This document shows positions 27,195 to 36,301 of a DNA stretch of 64,000 nt, in pieces (position 1 is the stretch's first letter; each line of letters begins with the position of its first letter). A model generated the notes under the pieces. The model ran no database searches, was not told the DNA's origin, and saw nothing but the letters and a program-made list of their open reading frames with translations. Origin of the DNA: Natrialba taiwanensis DSM 12281 (GTDB taxonomy: Archaea > Halobacteriota > Halobacteria > Halobacteriales > Natrialbaceae). Where the stretch lies: contig NZ_AOIL01000067.1 of assembly GCF_000337595.1 (NCBI RefSeq), positions 264,240 to 328,239 of the forward strand, given 5' to 3'. Both the position numbers and the translations under genes were made by a program.

Positions 27195-27956
27195 ATGCAG
27201 GGACAAGCCCAACAGCAGGCGTACGACCGAGGCATCACGATCTTCTCGCCCGACGGCCGACTCTACCAGGTGGAGTACGCCCGCGAGGCGGTCAAACGTG
27301 GCACGGCGAGTATTGGCGTGCGAACCGACGACGGCGTCGTGCTGGCCGTCGACAAGCGCGTTCCCTCGCCGCTGCTCGAAGATTCGAGCGTCGAGAAGAT
27401 CCACAAGGCAGACGACCACATCGGCATCGCGAGCGCGGGTCACGTCGCTGACGCGCGCCAGCTAATCGACTTCGCGCGCCGACAGACCCAGGTCAACCAA
27501 CTGCGCTACGGCGAACCGATCGGCGTCGAAACGCTGACGAAGGAAGTTACCGACCACATCCAGCAGTACACCCAGGTCGGCGGCGCACGCCCGTTCGGCG
27601 TCGCACTGATCGTCGGCGGCGTCGAAAACGGCGAGCCGCGCCTGTTCGAGACCGATCCGTCCGGAACGCCCTACGAGTGGAAGGCCCTCGCCGTCGGTGC
27701 CGACCGCAGTGAACTCCAGAGCTATCTGGAAGAGAACTACGACGATGAGGCGGACTTAGACGGCGGCATCCAGCTCGCCCTCGACGCACTCGCGTCGGTC
27801 AACGACGGCTCGCTGCTCCCGAGCGAGGTCGGCCTTGCCACCGTTGACGCCGAAACCGAGCGCTTCGAACAGTTCGAACAGGACCGCATCGCGGACCACT
27901 TGACGGAGAACGACCTCCTCGATGAGGGCGACGAGGACGGCGAATCCGAAGAGTAA
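27195..27956 (+). CDS. psmA: Proteasome subunit alpha
   Basis: 253 residues. Forms the outer heptameric rings of the 20S proteasome, gating substrate entry. The N-terminal gate and signature YDRGITIFSPDGRLYQVEYA is intact, followed by GTASIGVRTDDGVVLAVDKR and GHVADARQLIDFARRQTQ. The C-terminus has a Glu/Asp-rich tail, as in other halophile alpha subunits. It is the last gene of the tight rnp3-rnp2-psmA run, a linkage seen in the conserved archaeal exosome-proteasome neighbourhood. Confidence 0.97.
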   Translation: MQGQAQQQAYDRGITIFSPDGRLYQVEYAREAVKRGTASIGVRTDDGVVLAVDKRVPSPLLEDSSVEKIHKADDHIGIASAGHVADARQLIDFARRQTQVNQLRYGEPIGVETLTKEVTDHIQQYTQVGGARPFGVALIVGGVENGEPRLFETDPSGTPYEWKALAVGADRSELQSYLEENYDDEADLDGGIQLALDALASVNDGSLLPSEVGLATVDAETERFEQFEQDRIADHLTENDLLDEGDEDGESEE

Positions 27957-28155
27957 TCGAGCCAGAGACTCGTGACGACCCGCTCGGTCGCTCGAGTTCA
28001 CGATCATCGGTTCTCGATCCCGACTCCTGACGCCTGACAACTCGCGCTGTTGCACTCGTTTGTCACTGTTTCGGGATTCGGATTCGTTCGACGGCTCCGA
28101 GCGACTGCCTCGTCTCAGGAAAAACTCTTTTACGAAGCCGGAGGAACGCTTCGGT

Positions 28156-28881
28156 ATGATCTCTCTTGACGAGGCGGTGACAGCGCGACTCGAGTCACAC
28201 GGGGCGCGCTTTGAAGTGTTGGTCGATCCGGATGCGGCCCTCGCGATCAAACGCGGCGAGTTCGAGGGTGACCTGGAGGATGTCATTGCTGCGGAGGACG
28301 TCTTCGAGAACGCCTCCCGCGGGGACCGCCCCGCCGAGAGCGACCTCGAGAAGGTCTTCGATACGACGGATCCACTGGAAATCATCCCCGACGTTATCAC
28401 GGAGGGGGAGATCCAGATTACGGCCGAGCAGCGACGCGAGATGCAAGAGAAAAAGCGTAAACAGCTGGTCGACACCATCGCGCGCAACGCGGTCAACCCG
28501 CAGATGGATAATGCGCCACATCCGCCGGACCGGATCGAGAACGCACTCGAGGAAGCGGGCTTTACCGTTGATCCAATGGAAACGGTCGAATCGCAGGTCG
28601 ACGACGCGCTGGACGACCTTCGACCGGTGATCCCGATTCGGTTCGAGGAGGTGACGATTGCGGTCCAGATTCCGGCGGAGTACGCGGGCAGCGCGCAGGC
28701 GCAGGTCCGACAGTTCGGCGACCTCGAGCGCGAGGAGTGGCAGGCCGACGGCTCCTGGATCGGCGTCGTCACCTTCCCCGCAGGGATGCAAAACGAGTTC
28801 TACGACGTGGTCAACGAACACTCGAGCGGCAACGCTGAGACGGAGTTGATCAAGGACAAGGACGATATTCAGACGCGATAG
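28156..28881 (+). CDS. SBDS-family ribosome maturation factor
   Basis: 241 residues. Orthologue of the Shwachman-Bodian-Diamond protein, which with EF-2-type GTPases releases anti-association factors from nascent large ribosomal subunits. The three-domain plan is visible: an N-terminal FYSH domain (ESHGARFEVLVDPDAALAIK, LEDVIAAEDVFENASRG), a helical central domain (ITAEQRREMQEKKRKQLVDT, NAVNPQMDNAPHPPDRI) and a ferredoxin-like C-terminal domain (RPVIPIRFEEVTIAVQIPAE). A TATA-like ACTCTTTTA about 27 bases before ATG 28156 supports the start. It follows psmA after a 200-base gap with its own promoter. Confidence 0.94.
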   Translation: MISLDEAVTARLESHGARFEVLVDPDAALAIKRGEFEGDLEDVIAAEDVFENASRGDRPAESDLEKVFDTTDPLEIIPDVITEGEIQITAEQRREMQEKKRKQLVDTIARNAVNPQMDNAPHPPDRIENALEEAGFTVDPMETVESQVDDALDDLRPVIPIRFEEVTIAVQIPAEYAGSAQAQVRQFGDLEREEWQADGSWIGVVTFPAGMQNEFYDVVNEHSSGNAETELIKDKDDIQTR

Positions 28882-29099
28882 TCGGTGGCGCGTCGTGGCG
28901 GTACCGGTGTGAGAACGGAAATCCCTGAGACTGGAAATCCAACAGCGACACTGCAGCACCGGACGTTCTGTTCTAACCCGGTCTGCGTACCGTTTCCGGA
29001 CATAGATGGCGTTACACGGTCTGCTGTACCGATTTCCCAGCGCAATTCCAGAACAGGTCGCAGGTACGACGGAACTGACTGTCAGCAGCTCGGCCCGTC

Positions 29100-29423
29100 T
29101 CAGGCGCGGTAGTATCCGATCAGAAAGCCGCTCGTAAAGCCGACGGCGATCGACGCGACGGAGAGGAGCGAGTCGATCCAGTGGGCAGTGACACCGGCGT
29201 TTGACACCCTCTGTTCTTGTGTCGTGATGAGCCCGGCAGAGAGTCGATCCCAGTCCACGATAACGATGCCCTGGGACTGGAGATAGCGAACGACCATCAG
29301 TTCGATGCCGAAGATAATGGCAATCAGTTTGGCGACTCGCTTGGTCCCAAAGCCGAGCAGTCCGCCGAGGACTGCGCCGGCGATGAACTCGAGTGTAAGC
29401 GTCGTCGGGTCGGCGGAAACCAT
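29100..29423 (-). CDS. FUN14-family membrane protein
   Basis: 107 residues with two or three hydrophobic helices: LEFIAGAVLGGLLGFGTKRV, AKLIAIIFGIELMVVRYLQS, and a C-terminal VASIAVGFTSGFLIGYYRA. This matches the FUN14 family, whose eukaryotic member FUNDC1 acts in mitophagy. The prokaryotic role is unknown. The start at ATG 29423 (MVSADPTTLTLEF) is chosen over an upstream codon because the family begins with such a short leader. Confidence 0.85.
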   Translation of the reverse strand: MVSADPTTLTLEFIAGAVLGGLLGFGTKRVAKLIAIIFGIELMVVRYLQSQGIVIVDWDRLSAGLITTQEQRVSNAGVTAHWIDSLLSVASIAVGFTSGFLIGYYRA

Positions 29424-29965
29424 CACCGCGAGTATTCGTATCACAGATAATGACTGTTTTGATCCGATTCCCGTCAAGCGAGCGGCCAGCGAACCGGCGG
29501 TACAACCACGAGTTCAGTGCGGGCACGGGATTCAAGGCGGTTGGAGACGTACAGTGGAGTATGATTGTCTTGCGTCCAACGGAGGTGGCCTGCCGGCACC
29601 CCGAGCGTGGTTGATGGCGTCTCGTCGCCAGCCTGGTCGCGGTCGCGGTTGTACCCGCACCCGTGCTCGCGTTCGCGCATGGAGTCGACTTCGTTTCGGC
29701 AACAGCGACGGCACAGGATCAAATCTCAACCACAACAGTCCACGCTTCGTCTCGCCAGCACCGGCCGAGGATCGAATACACTGTCCACGCTGCTCTGTGG
29801 CTGTGTCCCTGCAGCAGCAGTGATATCATCTGTGACACGTCTCATCAACGGTAGTAGCGGCTTTCGTCCAGACGCCGTCAGTACCAGTACAACCACCACC
29901 ATCCGACCCAACCGCAGAATCACCGACAAACCCGAAGTGACCCCTGCAATTGCATTCGAATCCGC
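29424..29965. other. Divergent intergenic region without a supported gene
   Basis: About 540 bases between the FUN14 gene (-) and hflX (+). Open frames on both strands translate to Arg/Ser/Pro-rich sequence without family resemblance. No tRNA, clear TATA box or repeat was found by eye. Confidence 0.45.
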
Positions 29966-31267
29966 ATGAGAGCACTCATCGCCAAGCGCGTCGACTCCGG
30001 AACGCCAGACACAAGCGAGATTTCCGACCTCGCCGCCGCCGCCGGCTACACCGTCGTCGGTGAAATCACCCAGTCCCGCCGGGCTGACCCCGCACTCCAG
30101 ATCGGCGAGGGCAAGGCCGAAGAACTCGCCGAAACAGCCGCCGCCACAGATGCGACGACCGTCATCTTCGACAACCGGCTCGGCCCCTACCAGACGTACA
30201 ACCTCGGCCAACTCCTGCCTGAGGGCGTCGAAGTCATCGACCGGTTCACCCTCATCCTCGAAATCTTCGGCCAGCGCGCCCAAACTCGAAAAGCCCAGCT
30301 CCAGGTCGAACTCGCCGAACTCCGCTATGAACTGCCCCGCGCCGAGGCCAAGACCAGCCTCGCCAAACGCGACGAGCACCCCGGCTTCATGGGGCTCGGC
30401 GAGTACGACGAAAGCCGCGAGCAGGACATCAAAGACCAGATCAGCCGCATCACCGACGAACTCGAGCGCATCGAACAAACGGAGGAACACCGTCGCGAAC
30501 GACGACGCAACTCCGGCTTCGATCTGGTCGCCCTCGCAGGCTACACGAACGCCGGCAAATCCACGCTACTCCGACGACTCGCGGCCGATCTCGATGTCGA
30601 CGAGAACGAGGATCTCCACCCCGACCTCGACTCGACCGCCGAATCCCAGGACAAGCTGTTCACCACGCTCGGAACGACCACCCGCCGCGCCGACATCGAC
30701 CCGCGCGACGTGCTCGTAACCGACACCGTCGGTTTCATCAGCGATCTGCCCCACTGGCTCGTCGAATCCTTCAAATCGACGCTGGACTCCGTCTACCGGG
30801 CCGATCTCGTCTTGCTCGTCGTCGACGTGAGCGAAGACATCGACGACATCCACGAGAAACTCGTCACCAGCCACGACACCCTCTACGAACGCAACGAGGC
30901 CCCGATCGTCACCGTCCTCAACAAGATCGACGCCGTCGGCGACGCTGAACTCGAGGAAAAGCGAGAGGCGCTGTCCGCGCTCGCACCGAACCCGGTTACC
31001 GTCAGCGCGCGGGAGGGGACGAACGTCGACGCACTGCTTGATCGGATCGACAGCGAACTGCCCGATTGGGAGGAAGAACGGCTCGTACTGCCGATGACGG
31101 ATGAGACGATGAGCGTGGTCTCGTGGATCCACGACAACGCCCACGTCGACGACGTTACCTACGGGGACGAAGACGTACTCGTCTCCTTCGAGGCGCGACC
31201 CGCGGTAATCTCGCAGGCGCGCTCGCGCGCAAGCGAGTTGCAGACGGCGACGCCCGAATCAGCCTAA
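29966..31267 (+). CDS. hflX: GTPase HflX
   Basis: 433 residues. A translational GTPase that binds the large ribosomal subunit and in bacteria splits stalled ribosomes. The N-terminal HflX domain (KRVDSGTPDTSEISDLAAAA, VGEITQSRRADPALQIGEGK, FDNRLGPYQTYNLGQLL) leads to a coiled region (RAQTRKAQLQVELAELRYEL) and the G domain with G1 GYTNAGKST at about residue 192, G3 DTVGFI and G4 NKID. A C-terminal domain finishes the protein. All GTPase motifs are intact. Confidence 0.95.
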   Translation: MRALIAKRVDSGTPDTSEISDLAAAAGYTVVGEITQSRRADPALQIGEGKAEELAETAAATDATTVIFDNRLGPYQTYNLGQLLPEGVEVIDRFTLILEIFGQRAQTRKAQLQVELAELRYELPRAEAKTSLAKRDEHPGFMGLGEYDESREQDIKDQISRITDELERIEQTEEHRRERRRNSGFDLVALAGYTNAGKSTLLRRLAADLDVDENEDLHPDLDSTAESQDKLFTTLGTTTRRADIDPRDVLVTDTVGFISDLPHWLVESFKSTLDSVYRADLVLLVVDVSEDIDDIHEKLVTSHDTLYERNEAPIVTVLNKIDAVGDAELEEKREALSALAPNPVTVSAREGTNVDALLDRIDSELPDWEEERLVLPMTDETMSVVSWIHDNAHVDDVTYGDEDVLVSFEARPAVISQARSRASELQTATPESA

Positions 31268-31348
31268 CCTGGTTGTCCCTCCGCTGGATGGTAGATTACG
31301 GTCTGAATTTTATTAGACTATATATGAGAACGGGAAACTATTGGTGGT

Positions 31349-31816
31349 GTGAATCGACGAGAAATACTCGGCGGAATCGGAACGGGAACCGTCCTCGGCT
31401 CTGCTGGTTGTCTCGGGAGTATCCCGAATCTCGATGGTGAAACCGACGGACCGGAAGATGTCGTCGAACAGTACACCGAAGCGATAGAGAAGGATAATCT
31501 AGACGCGGCAGCCGATCTCATTCACCCGGATAGTAACCTCCCGGCACCCACCGAATCGGATGACGTACCGGTCGACACGATCGAAGAGCGGCCGTTATCG
31601 GAGATCTGGATCGAGTTCAAGGATGACGAGGAGGAGAGCAACGAAACAGCGATCGAAGCGAGTGCCGAAACGCAAGAGAACGATTTGAGCGCCAAGTTCG
31701 AGGAGAGCGGTCTCGACGACCACGTGTTCGTGTACGTCTCGTATTCGTCGGGGCCGGTCGATGAGTTCTACTTCACCATGGTGAAAGATGATGGCGAGTG
31801 GTACATTTACCAGTAG
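31349..31816 (+). CDS. Small secreted lipoprotein, NTF2/DUF4878-like
   Basis: 155 residues from GTG 31349. MNRREILGGIGTGTVLGSAGC is a twin-arginine-like leader with lipobox Cys21. The body begins GPEDVVEQYTEAIEKDNLDA, the usual opening of small NTF2/SnoaL-like or DUF4878 lipoproteins, and ends FYFTMVKDDGEWYIYQ, a strand pattern common at the end of that fold. No enzymatic residues are evident. It has its own upstream TATA-like run (TATATATG near 31319) and stands alone. Confidence 0.75.
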   Translation: MNRREILGGIGTGTVLGSAGCLGSIPNLDGETDGPEDVVEQYTEAIEKDNLDAAADLIHPDSNLPAPTESDDVPVDTIEERPLSEIWIEFKDDEEESNETAIEASAETQENDLSAKFEESGLDDHVFVYVSYSSGPVDEFYFTMVKDDGEWYIYQ

Positions 31817-31936
31817 CGAGCGCGGATCAACGTGATCGACGTGGAGTCGGATAGGCACTGCTGTGCAGGAACTGCCAGCCACCGGCCGCTCCCGGTACTG
31901 ATCGATACCGGCGCGCCGCGCGCTCCGGACCCCTAC

Positions 31937-31945
31937 CATATAAAA
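31937..31945 (+). promoter_or_regulatory. TATA box of the thiolase/DUF35 operon
   Basis: CATATAAAA is centred about 28 bases before ATG 31969, predicting a leaderless transcript covering the thiolase and the overlapping DUF35 gene. Confidence 0.55.
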
Positions 31946-31968
31946 CAGTGACCTGTGTGCAGTAGGGT

Positions 31969-33123
31969 ATGGAACGTGTCGCAGTCATCGGCTCGTCGAT
32001 GACCCAGTTCGGGCAGCGAGACGAGTGGGTTCTGGAACTCCTCTCGGAGGCCGGACTCGCCTGTCTCGACGACGCGGGCGTCGACGCGGCGGATGTCAAG
32101 CACCTGTACGTCTCGAACATGGCGAGTGGCGAGTTCGAGGGACAGACCGGGATCATGAACGCGCTGGCCCAGGACATCGACGCGACGCCGGCGTACACCC
32201 AGCGGGTCGATCAGACGAGTTCAAGTGGCGGGGCGGGAATCTACGCTGCCTGGCAGTCGGTCGCGAGCGGGGCGAGCGAGATGACGCTGCTCGTCGGCGG
32301 CGAGAAGATGACCCATCGAACGACCGGCGAGGCGACGGACGTGATTGCTTCGTTGACCCATCCGGTCGAGTACAAACACGGCGTGACGCTGCCCTCGTTC
32401 GCGGGGTTGACCGCGCGACACTACCTCGATCGGTTCGATGCGCCCCGCGAGAGCCTCGGGAAGGTTGCCGTCAAGAACCACAAAAACGGCGTCGACAATC
32501 CGCACGCGCAGTTCCGGAAGGAGGTCGATCTGGAGACGGTGCTGGAGTCGCCGATCGTGGCCGATCCGCTCCGGTTGTACGACTTCTGTCCGATTACGGA
32601 CGGATCGGCGGCCCTACTGCTGTGTCCCGAATCTGTCGCCCAGGAGTACACCGACGAGTACGCCGTCATCACGGGTATCGACGGTGCGACGGACACGCAC
32701 GTCGTCCACGAGCGCGAGGACCCGACCGTGATGGGCGGCGTCGTCGAGAGCGGCGAGGGTGCCTACGAGATGAGCGGCCGCGAGCCCGACGACATCGATG
32801 TCGCTGAACTCCACGACATGTTCACGATTCTCGAGTTCCTCCAGATGGAGGGACTCGGTTTCGCCGAGCAGGGCGAGGCTTGGGAACTCGTCGAAGAAGG
32901 GGAGACGGAACGCGACGGCGAGTTGCCGATCAACACCTCCGGCGGGCTGAAATCGAAGGGCCACCCGCTCGGTGCGAGCGGCGTCGCACAGGGGGTCGAG
33001 ATCTATGAACAGCTCGTCGGCGAGGCCGGCCCACGGCAGGTCGAGGCAGACGTGGGACTGTGCTGTAACGTCGGCGGCTTCGGGAACTGCGTTATCACCA
33101 CCATCATGGAGGCAGCACAATGA
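31969..33123 (+). CDS. Thiolase-fold protein lacking the nucleophilic Cys
   Basis: 384 residues of the SCP2/archaeal acetyl-CoA acetyltransferase type. It begins MERVAVIGSSMTQFGQRDEW and keeps the overall thiolase plan, including GGLKSKGHPLGASGVAQGVE with His332 and a C-terminal LCCNVGGFGN carrying Cys365-Cys366. At the position of the acyl-accepting nucleophile the sequence reads VDQTSSSGGAGIYAAW, so Ser84 replaces the usual Cys (compare xxCASGxxA). Acyl transfer by the standard ping-pong mechanism is therefore doubtful. The stop overlaps the following DUF35 gene by four bases, the arrangement known for thiolase-DUF35 complexes in archaea. Substrate and activity are unknown. Confidence 0.88.
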   Translation: MERVAVIGSSMTQFGQRDEWVLELLSEAGLACLDDAGVDAADVKHLYVSNMASGEFEGQTGIMNALAQDIDATPAYTQRVDQTSSSGGAGIYAAWQSVASGASEMTLLVGGEKMTHRTTGEATDVIASLTHPVEYKHGVTLPSFAGLTARHYLDRFDAPRESLGKVAVKNHKNGVDNPHAQFRKEVDLETVLESPIVADPLRLYDFCPITDGSAALLLCPESVAQEYTDEYAVITGIDGATDTHVVHEREDPTVMGGVVESGEGAYEMSGREPDDIDVAELHDMFTILEFLQMEGLGFAEQGEAWELVEEGETERDGELPINTSGGLKSKGHPLGASGVAQGVEIYEQLVGEAGPRQVEADVGLCCNVGGFGNCVITTIMEAAQ

Positions 33124-33479
33124 CGATGGACGCCTACCGGTACGAGGACGGCACGATCAGCTACCCCGGTCATCCACGCGGCCCCGACGGCGCGGAGCCG
33201 GTGGAAACGATCGATCTGAGCGAGTTCACCGCGGAGGTCGTCACGTGGACGACCTCGACGGCGACGCCCCCGGGCGTTCGCGAGCCGAACCACCTGGCGA
33301 TCGTCGAGTTCACGATCGAGGGCGAATCGGTGCGCGCGATCGGACAGGTGACGACGGGCGAGATCGAGGTCGGTGACGAGGTCCGGCCGGTTTACGTCGA
33401 TGAACTCCGCGAGCCGGGCGCGGGCATTCGGGAGCCGGCGAGTCAGGAGTGGGACGGCTATCGGTTCGAGCCGGTCTAA
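33120..33479 (+). CDS. DUF35 OB-fold protein without zinc ribbon
   Basis: 119 residues. Matches the OB-fold half of DUF35 (ChsH2/acyl-CoA-associated) proteins: LSEFTAEVVTWTTSTATPPG, EPNHLAIVEFTIEGESVRAI, VGDEVRPVYVDELRE and the closing YRFEPV. The usual N-terminal rubredoxin-like CxxC...CxxC knuckle is missing; the protein starts with YRYEDGTISYPGHPRG. DUF35 proteins bridge thiolases to partner enzymes or shape their active sites. Its ATGA overlap with the thiolase gene indicates a stable pair. ATG 33126 is an alternative start. Confidence 0.82.
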   Translation: MTMDAYRYEDGTISYPGHPRGPDGAEPVETIDLSEFTAEVVTWTTSTATPPGVREPNHLAIVEFTIEGESVRAIGQVTTGEIEVGDEVRPVYVDELREPGAGIREPASQEWDGYRFEPV

Positions 33480-33497
33480 CGTCCTCCGGGTCGTATT

Positions 33498-34442
33498 CTA
33501 TTCGCCGTTGCCGTCGGTATCGTTGCTGCTGGAATCGTTGTCGCTGCCATCTGTCTCGTCGTCATTGTCGGCAGCGGTCGCCGAATCGCCGCGATCGTTG
33601 TCTTCGGCGTGCGGTTCGCTCGATTCGGTATCGGAATCGCCAGCGTCGTGCCCGTCATCGGCCGGCGGCACCTCGTCCGAACTGTACCGATCCTTCAGCG
33701 TCTCGAGTTCAGCGTCGACATCGACGTTCGAGCCGTTCGCCGCCTCGGTTTCGTCTGTCGTCTCATCGCGTGGGGGGCAACCGTCGCCGATGTCGATCTG
33801 AACTCCATCGGTAGTCCTCGTCTCAGTGCTGTCACCACCGGTATCAGAAGTCCCGTCATCGGGACCGGACTCGCGGTCGGCAGTCGCTTCCCGGAGGCGA
33901 GTATCGACTTCGTCACGGAGCCGCCGCGCCTCCGTGAGGAGCTCACGGGCGTCTTCGTCCGCGGGAAGGGCATCCGACGAGGCCGCCCGCTGGAGTTGCG
34001 TGAGGACCGTATCGAGCTGTGAGAGCGTCGTCCGACGAACGTCAGTAGCGCGCTCGCCCGTCGTTTCGGCCGCCGCCGACGCGCGATCCCTGGCTTCTCG
34101 TTCGGTGCGCACGAGGTTGAGTCCGCGCTGGAACGCCTCGAGTGCGCGCACGCTCGATTCGAGGGCGGTGATGGCGGCGGGAATGGCGAACTCGTCGGTG
34201 AACGCGAGAACTTCCCGGGGAGACGGTGGCCGGAGCGGTGGTCCGGATGGCGATGTGGGTGAGAACGGGGACCGGCGGTCGCTCTCGGCGAGTTCTTGGC
34301 GGAGTAGCTCGATCGTGTCGGTGAGTTCGCGAACGGCCGTCGCGAGATCCTCGTCGGGGTCGGAGCGAGGAGCGTCGGAGTCGGAGCCGGAACCGGAGTC
34401 GGCGTTGGAGTTGGAGTTGGAGTTGGAGTCGGGGTCGCCCAT
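33498..34442 (-). CDS. Haloarchaeal protein with helical core and acidic tails (DUF7547-like)
   Basis: 314 residues. A short Ser/Asn/Asp N-terminus, encoded in part by four TTGGAG units (plus-strand orientation), precedes a helical section LATAVRELTDTIELLRQELA. It continues with PPSPREVLAFTDEFAIPAAI and a long heptad-like stretch (about 100-190) of Arg, Ala and Leu. The C-terminal 110 residues are Asp/Glu/Ser/Thr low complexity. The PSPREVLAFTDE motif is typical of a haloarchaeal-only family I recall as DUF7547. The function is unknown. No signal peptide or TM segment, so cytoplasmic. Confidence 0.7.
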   Translation of the reverse strand: MGDPDSNSNSNSNADSGSGSDSDAPRSDPDEDLATAVRELTDTIELLRQELAESDRRSPFSPTSPSGPPLRPPSPREVLAFTDEFAIPAAITALESSVRALEAFQRGLNLVRTEREARDRASAAAETTGERATDVRRTTLSQLDTVLTQLQRAASSDALPADEDARELLTEARRLRDEVDTRLREATADRESGPDDGTSDTGGDSTETRTTDGVQIDIGDGCPPRDETTDETEAANGSNVDVDAELETLKDRYSSDEVPPADDGHDAGDSDTESSEPHAEDNDRGDSATAADNDDETDGSDNDSSSNDTDGNGE

Positions 34443-34604
34443 ACCCCCTGTATGGGGTCACGGTATGAAAATCCGGCTGTCGGGAAGAATGTGAGAGGCT
34501 TCCGACCGCGAGTCAACCGGCAGAACTCGGACGGTGGCGAGCATCGTTTTTCTCCCGTATTCATCCCGAAATATTATGTGTGATCGGTGTCTCTGTCAGC
34601 GAAG

Positions 34605-35384
34605 ATGGGGTCAGAATCCGGGGGTTCCGACGTCACGGAGACGGACAGCGCGACGGTGCCAGGGGGAACCGTTGACACCGAGACGGAGACGACCTTCGCA
34701 CAGGCACTCGATGCGCTCAAACGAGAAGGGAGTTCCGTCCTGGTAGTCGGTGCCGACAGCCAGAATGCACACGAGACCGTCTGTCGGCGGCTCGCAGGCG
34801 TTCACCGTGAGTTAGACTCGGAGACGCCGGAGACAGCTGACTCGCGCGGCGTCCAGTATCGACTGCGCGTCACGGACACCGTCGATGCAACAGCCAGCGC
34901 GGACTCTTGGCAGGACTGTACGAACCAGCCGGCCCGAACGCGTACGATTTCCACGGCTTCCGTCGATCGCTCTCGATCCGGTCACACGCACTCGCCCGAG
35001 TCGCTGCCGGGTGAGCAGCCGCTAATCGGCACGATCGGCCTCGAAATTATCGAGGCGATCGACGAGTTCGATCGGGAGACGGCCGACTGCAAACCGGCGG
35101 GTCTTCGTCTCTGTCTGGATTCACTGGTCACGTTGCTCGATGAGCACGACACGGACGAGGTCTTTCGGCTGTTGCATCTGGTGACGACCGCCACGACTCA
35201 CGCTCGGGGAGTCGGTCACGTCCACCTGCCGCTCGACCCCGACCACGACGCCGTTGCGCTGCTCGAACCGCTGTTCGATGCGCTCGTCGAACTGCGAACG
35301 CGCGACGGTATCGACGAACAGCGTTGGACGCTGCGCGATCGTGAACTGGTGACGGAGTGGATGCCGGTCCGATCGGTCCACTAG
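34605..35384 (+). CDS. Degenerate RecA/KaiC-like haloarchaeal protein (DUF7504-like)
   Basis: 259 residues from ATG 34605; a TATA-like ATATTATG about 30 bases upstream favours this over GTG 34587. The sequence FAQALDALKREGSSVLVVGA at the start resembles the first strand and helix of a RecA/KaiC ATPase, but no Walker A follows. Later GLRLCLDSLVTLLDEHDTDE and RLLHLVTTATTHARGVGHVH resemble the Walker B side. Haloarchaea encode many such inactive KaiC-like proteins (DUF7504), often near HalOD1 or sensor proteins. A non-catalytic signalling role is likely but not shown. Confidence 0.7.
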   Translation: MGSESGGSDVTETDSATVPGGTVDTETETTFAQALDALKREGSSVLVVGADSQNAHETVCRRLAGVHRELDSETPETADSRGVQYRLRVTDTVDATASADSWQDCTNQPARTRTISTASVDRSRSGHTHSPESLPGEQPLIGTIGLEIIEAIDEFDRETADCKPAGLRLCLDSLVTLLDEHDTDEVFRLLHLVTTATTHARGVGHVHLPLDPDHDAVALLEPLFDALVELRTRDGIDEQRWTLRDRELVTEWMPVRSVH

Positions 35385-35389
35385 TTTTT
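35385..35389 (+). terminator. Short T-tract terminator
   Basis: TTTTT directly follows the TAG stop at 35382-35384. Archaeal RNA polymerase commonly stops at such tracts. Weak evidence because only five T residues are present. Confidence 0.3.
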
Positions 35390-35495
35390 GCACCCACTTA
35401 CCAACTCACCCACCACCTGGACGTCGATTGCGTACTCGGCAGTACGGCTTCCATCGATCCAAGCACTTTTCTCTCCGCCACTCCCCTCCACTGGT

Positions 35496-36248
35496 GTGCG
35501 AATCGAGAACAGTTTCATTCCCGTTCGCGGCGTCGGCGAGGTGACCGAACGCCGCCTCTGGGAACACGGAATTACCCACTGGGACGAGTTCGACGGTAGC
35601 GTCGTCGGTGACACGCTCACGGATCGGATCGAGACGTTCATCGAAACGGGCCGAGCCCACCTGGAGCAGGGTGACGTCGCTCCGTTCGCGGAGTCTCTTC
35701 CCGCTTCGAGCCGCTGGCGACTCTACGAAAACGCCCGCGAGAACACCTGCTTTCTCGACATCGAAACGACCGGTCTCGACGCGAGCCACCACGACGTGAC
35801 GACCGTCAGTCTTCACCGCAACGGCGAGACGACGACGTTCGTCAAGGGCCGCGACCTCACGCGCGACCGACTCGCGGCTGCACTCGACGCCGCATCGCTG
35901 CTGGTCACGTTCAACGGCCGGCGCTTTGACGTGCCGTTTCTCGAGACCTGCTATGATCTGGACGTGACGACGCCACACGTCGACCTCATGTACCCCTGCA
36001 AGAAAATCGGCCTCGACGGCGGACTCAAAGCGATCGAACGGGATGTCGGTATCGACCGCGACCTCCCGGAGATAAGCGGCCGCGATGCCGTCCGTCTCTG
36101 GCGGGAGTACGAACGCGGCGACGATGCCGCACTCGAGACCCTGATCGAATACAACCGGGCGGACACGCAGCACATGGAACCGCTCCTTGAACTCGTCACA
36201 GAGCGGCTTCACGAGCAGGTGTTCGAATCGGTTTGTCGCGGCGAATAA
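35496..36248 (+). CDS. RNase H-like / DnaQ-type exonuclease (YprB family)
   Basis: 250 residues from GTG 35496 (VRIENSFIPVRGVGEVTERR). The N-terminal part has a helix-hairpin-helix-like VRGVGEVTERRLWEHGIT. The catalytic domain shows Exo I FLDIETTGLDASHHDVT (Asp and Glu), Exo II LVTFNGRRFDVPFL (Asp) and Exo III EYNRADTQHMEPL (Asp), the acidic set of the DEDD superfamily. The ISGRDAVRLWREYERGDD segment is typical of the YprB-like ribonuclease H-fold group. Probably a DNA or RNA 3'-exonuclease in repair. A TATA-like CTTTT element about 27 bases upstream supports the GTG start over the earlier ATG at 35388. Confidence 0.85.
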   Translation: MRIENSFIPVRGVGEVTERRLWEHGITHWDEFDGSVVGDTLTDRIETFIETGRAHLEQGDVAPFAESLPASSRWRLYENARENTCFLDIETTGLDASHHDVTTVSLHRNGETTTFVKGRDLTRDRLAAALDAASLLVTFNGRRFDVPFLETCYDLDVTTPHVDLMYPCKKIGLDGGLKAIERDVGIDRDLPEISGRDAVRLWREYERGDDAALETLIEYNRADTQHMEPLLELVTERLHEQVFESVCRGE

Positions 36249-36301
36249 TTCTGGTCCCGGCAACCAGTACGTATACGGGTGTCGACCGGCCACCATCCCA
36301 C

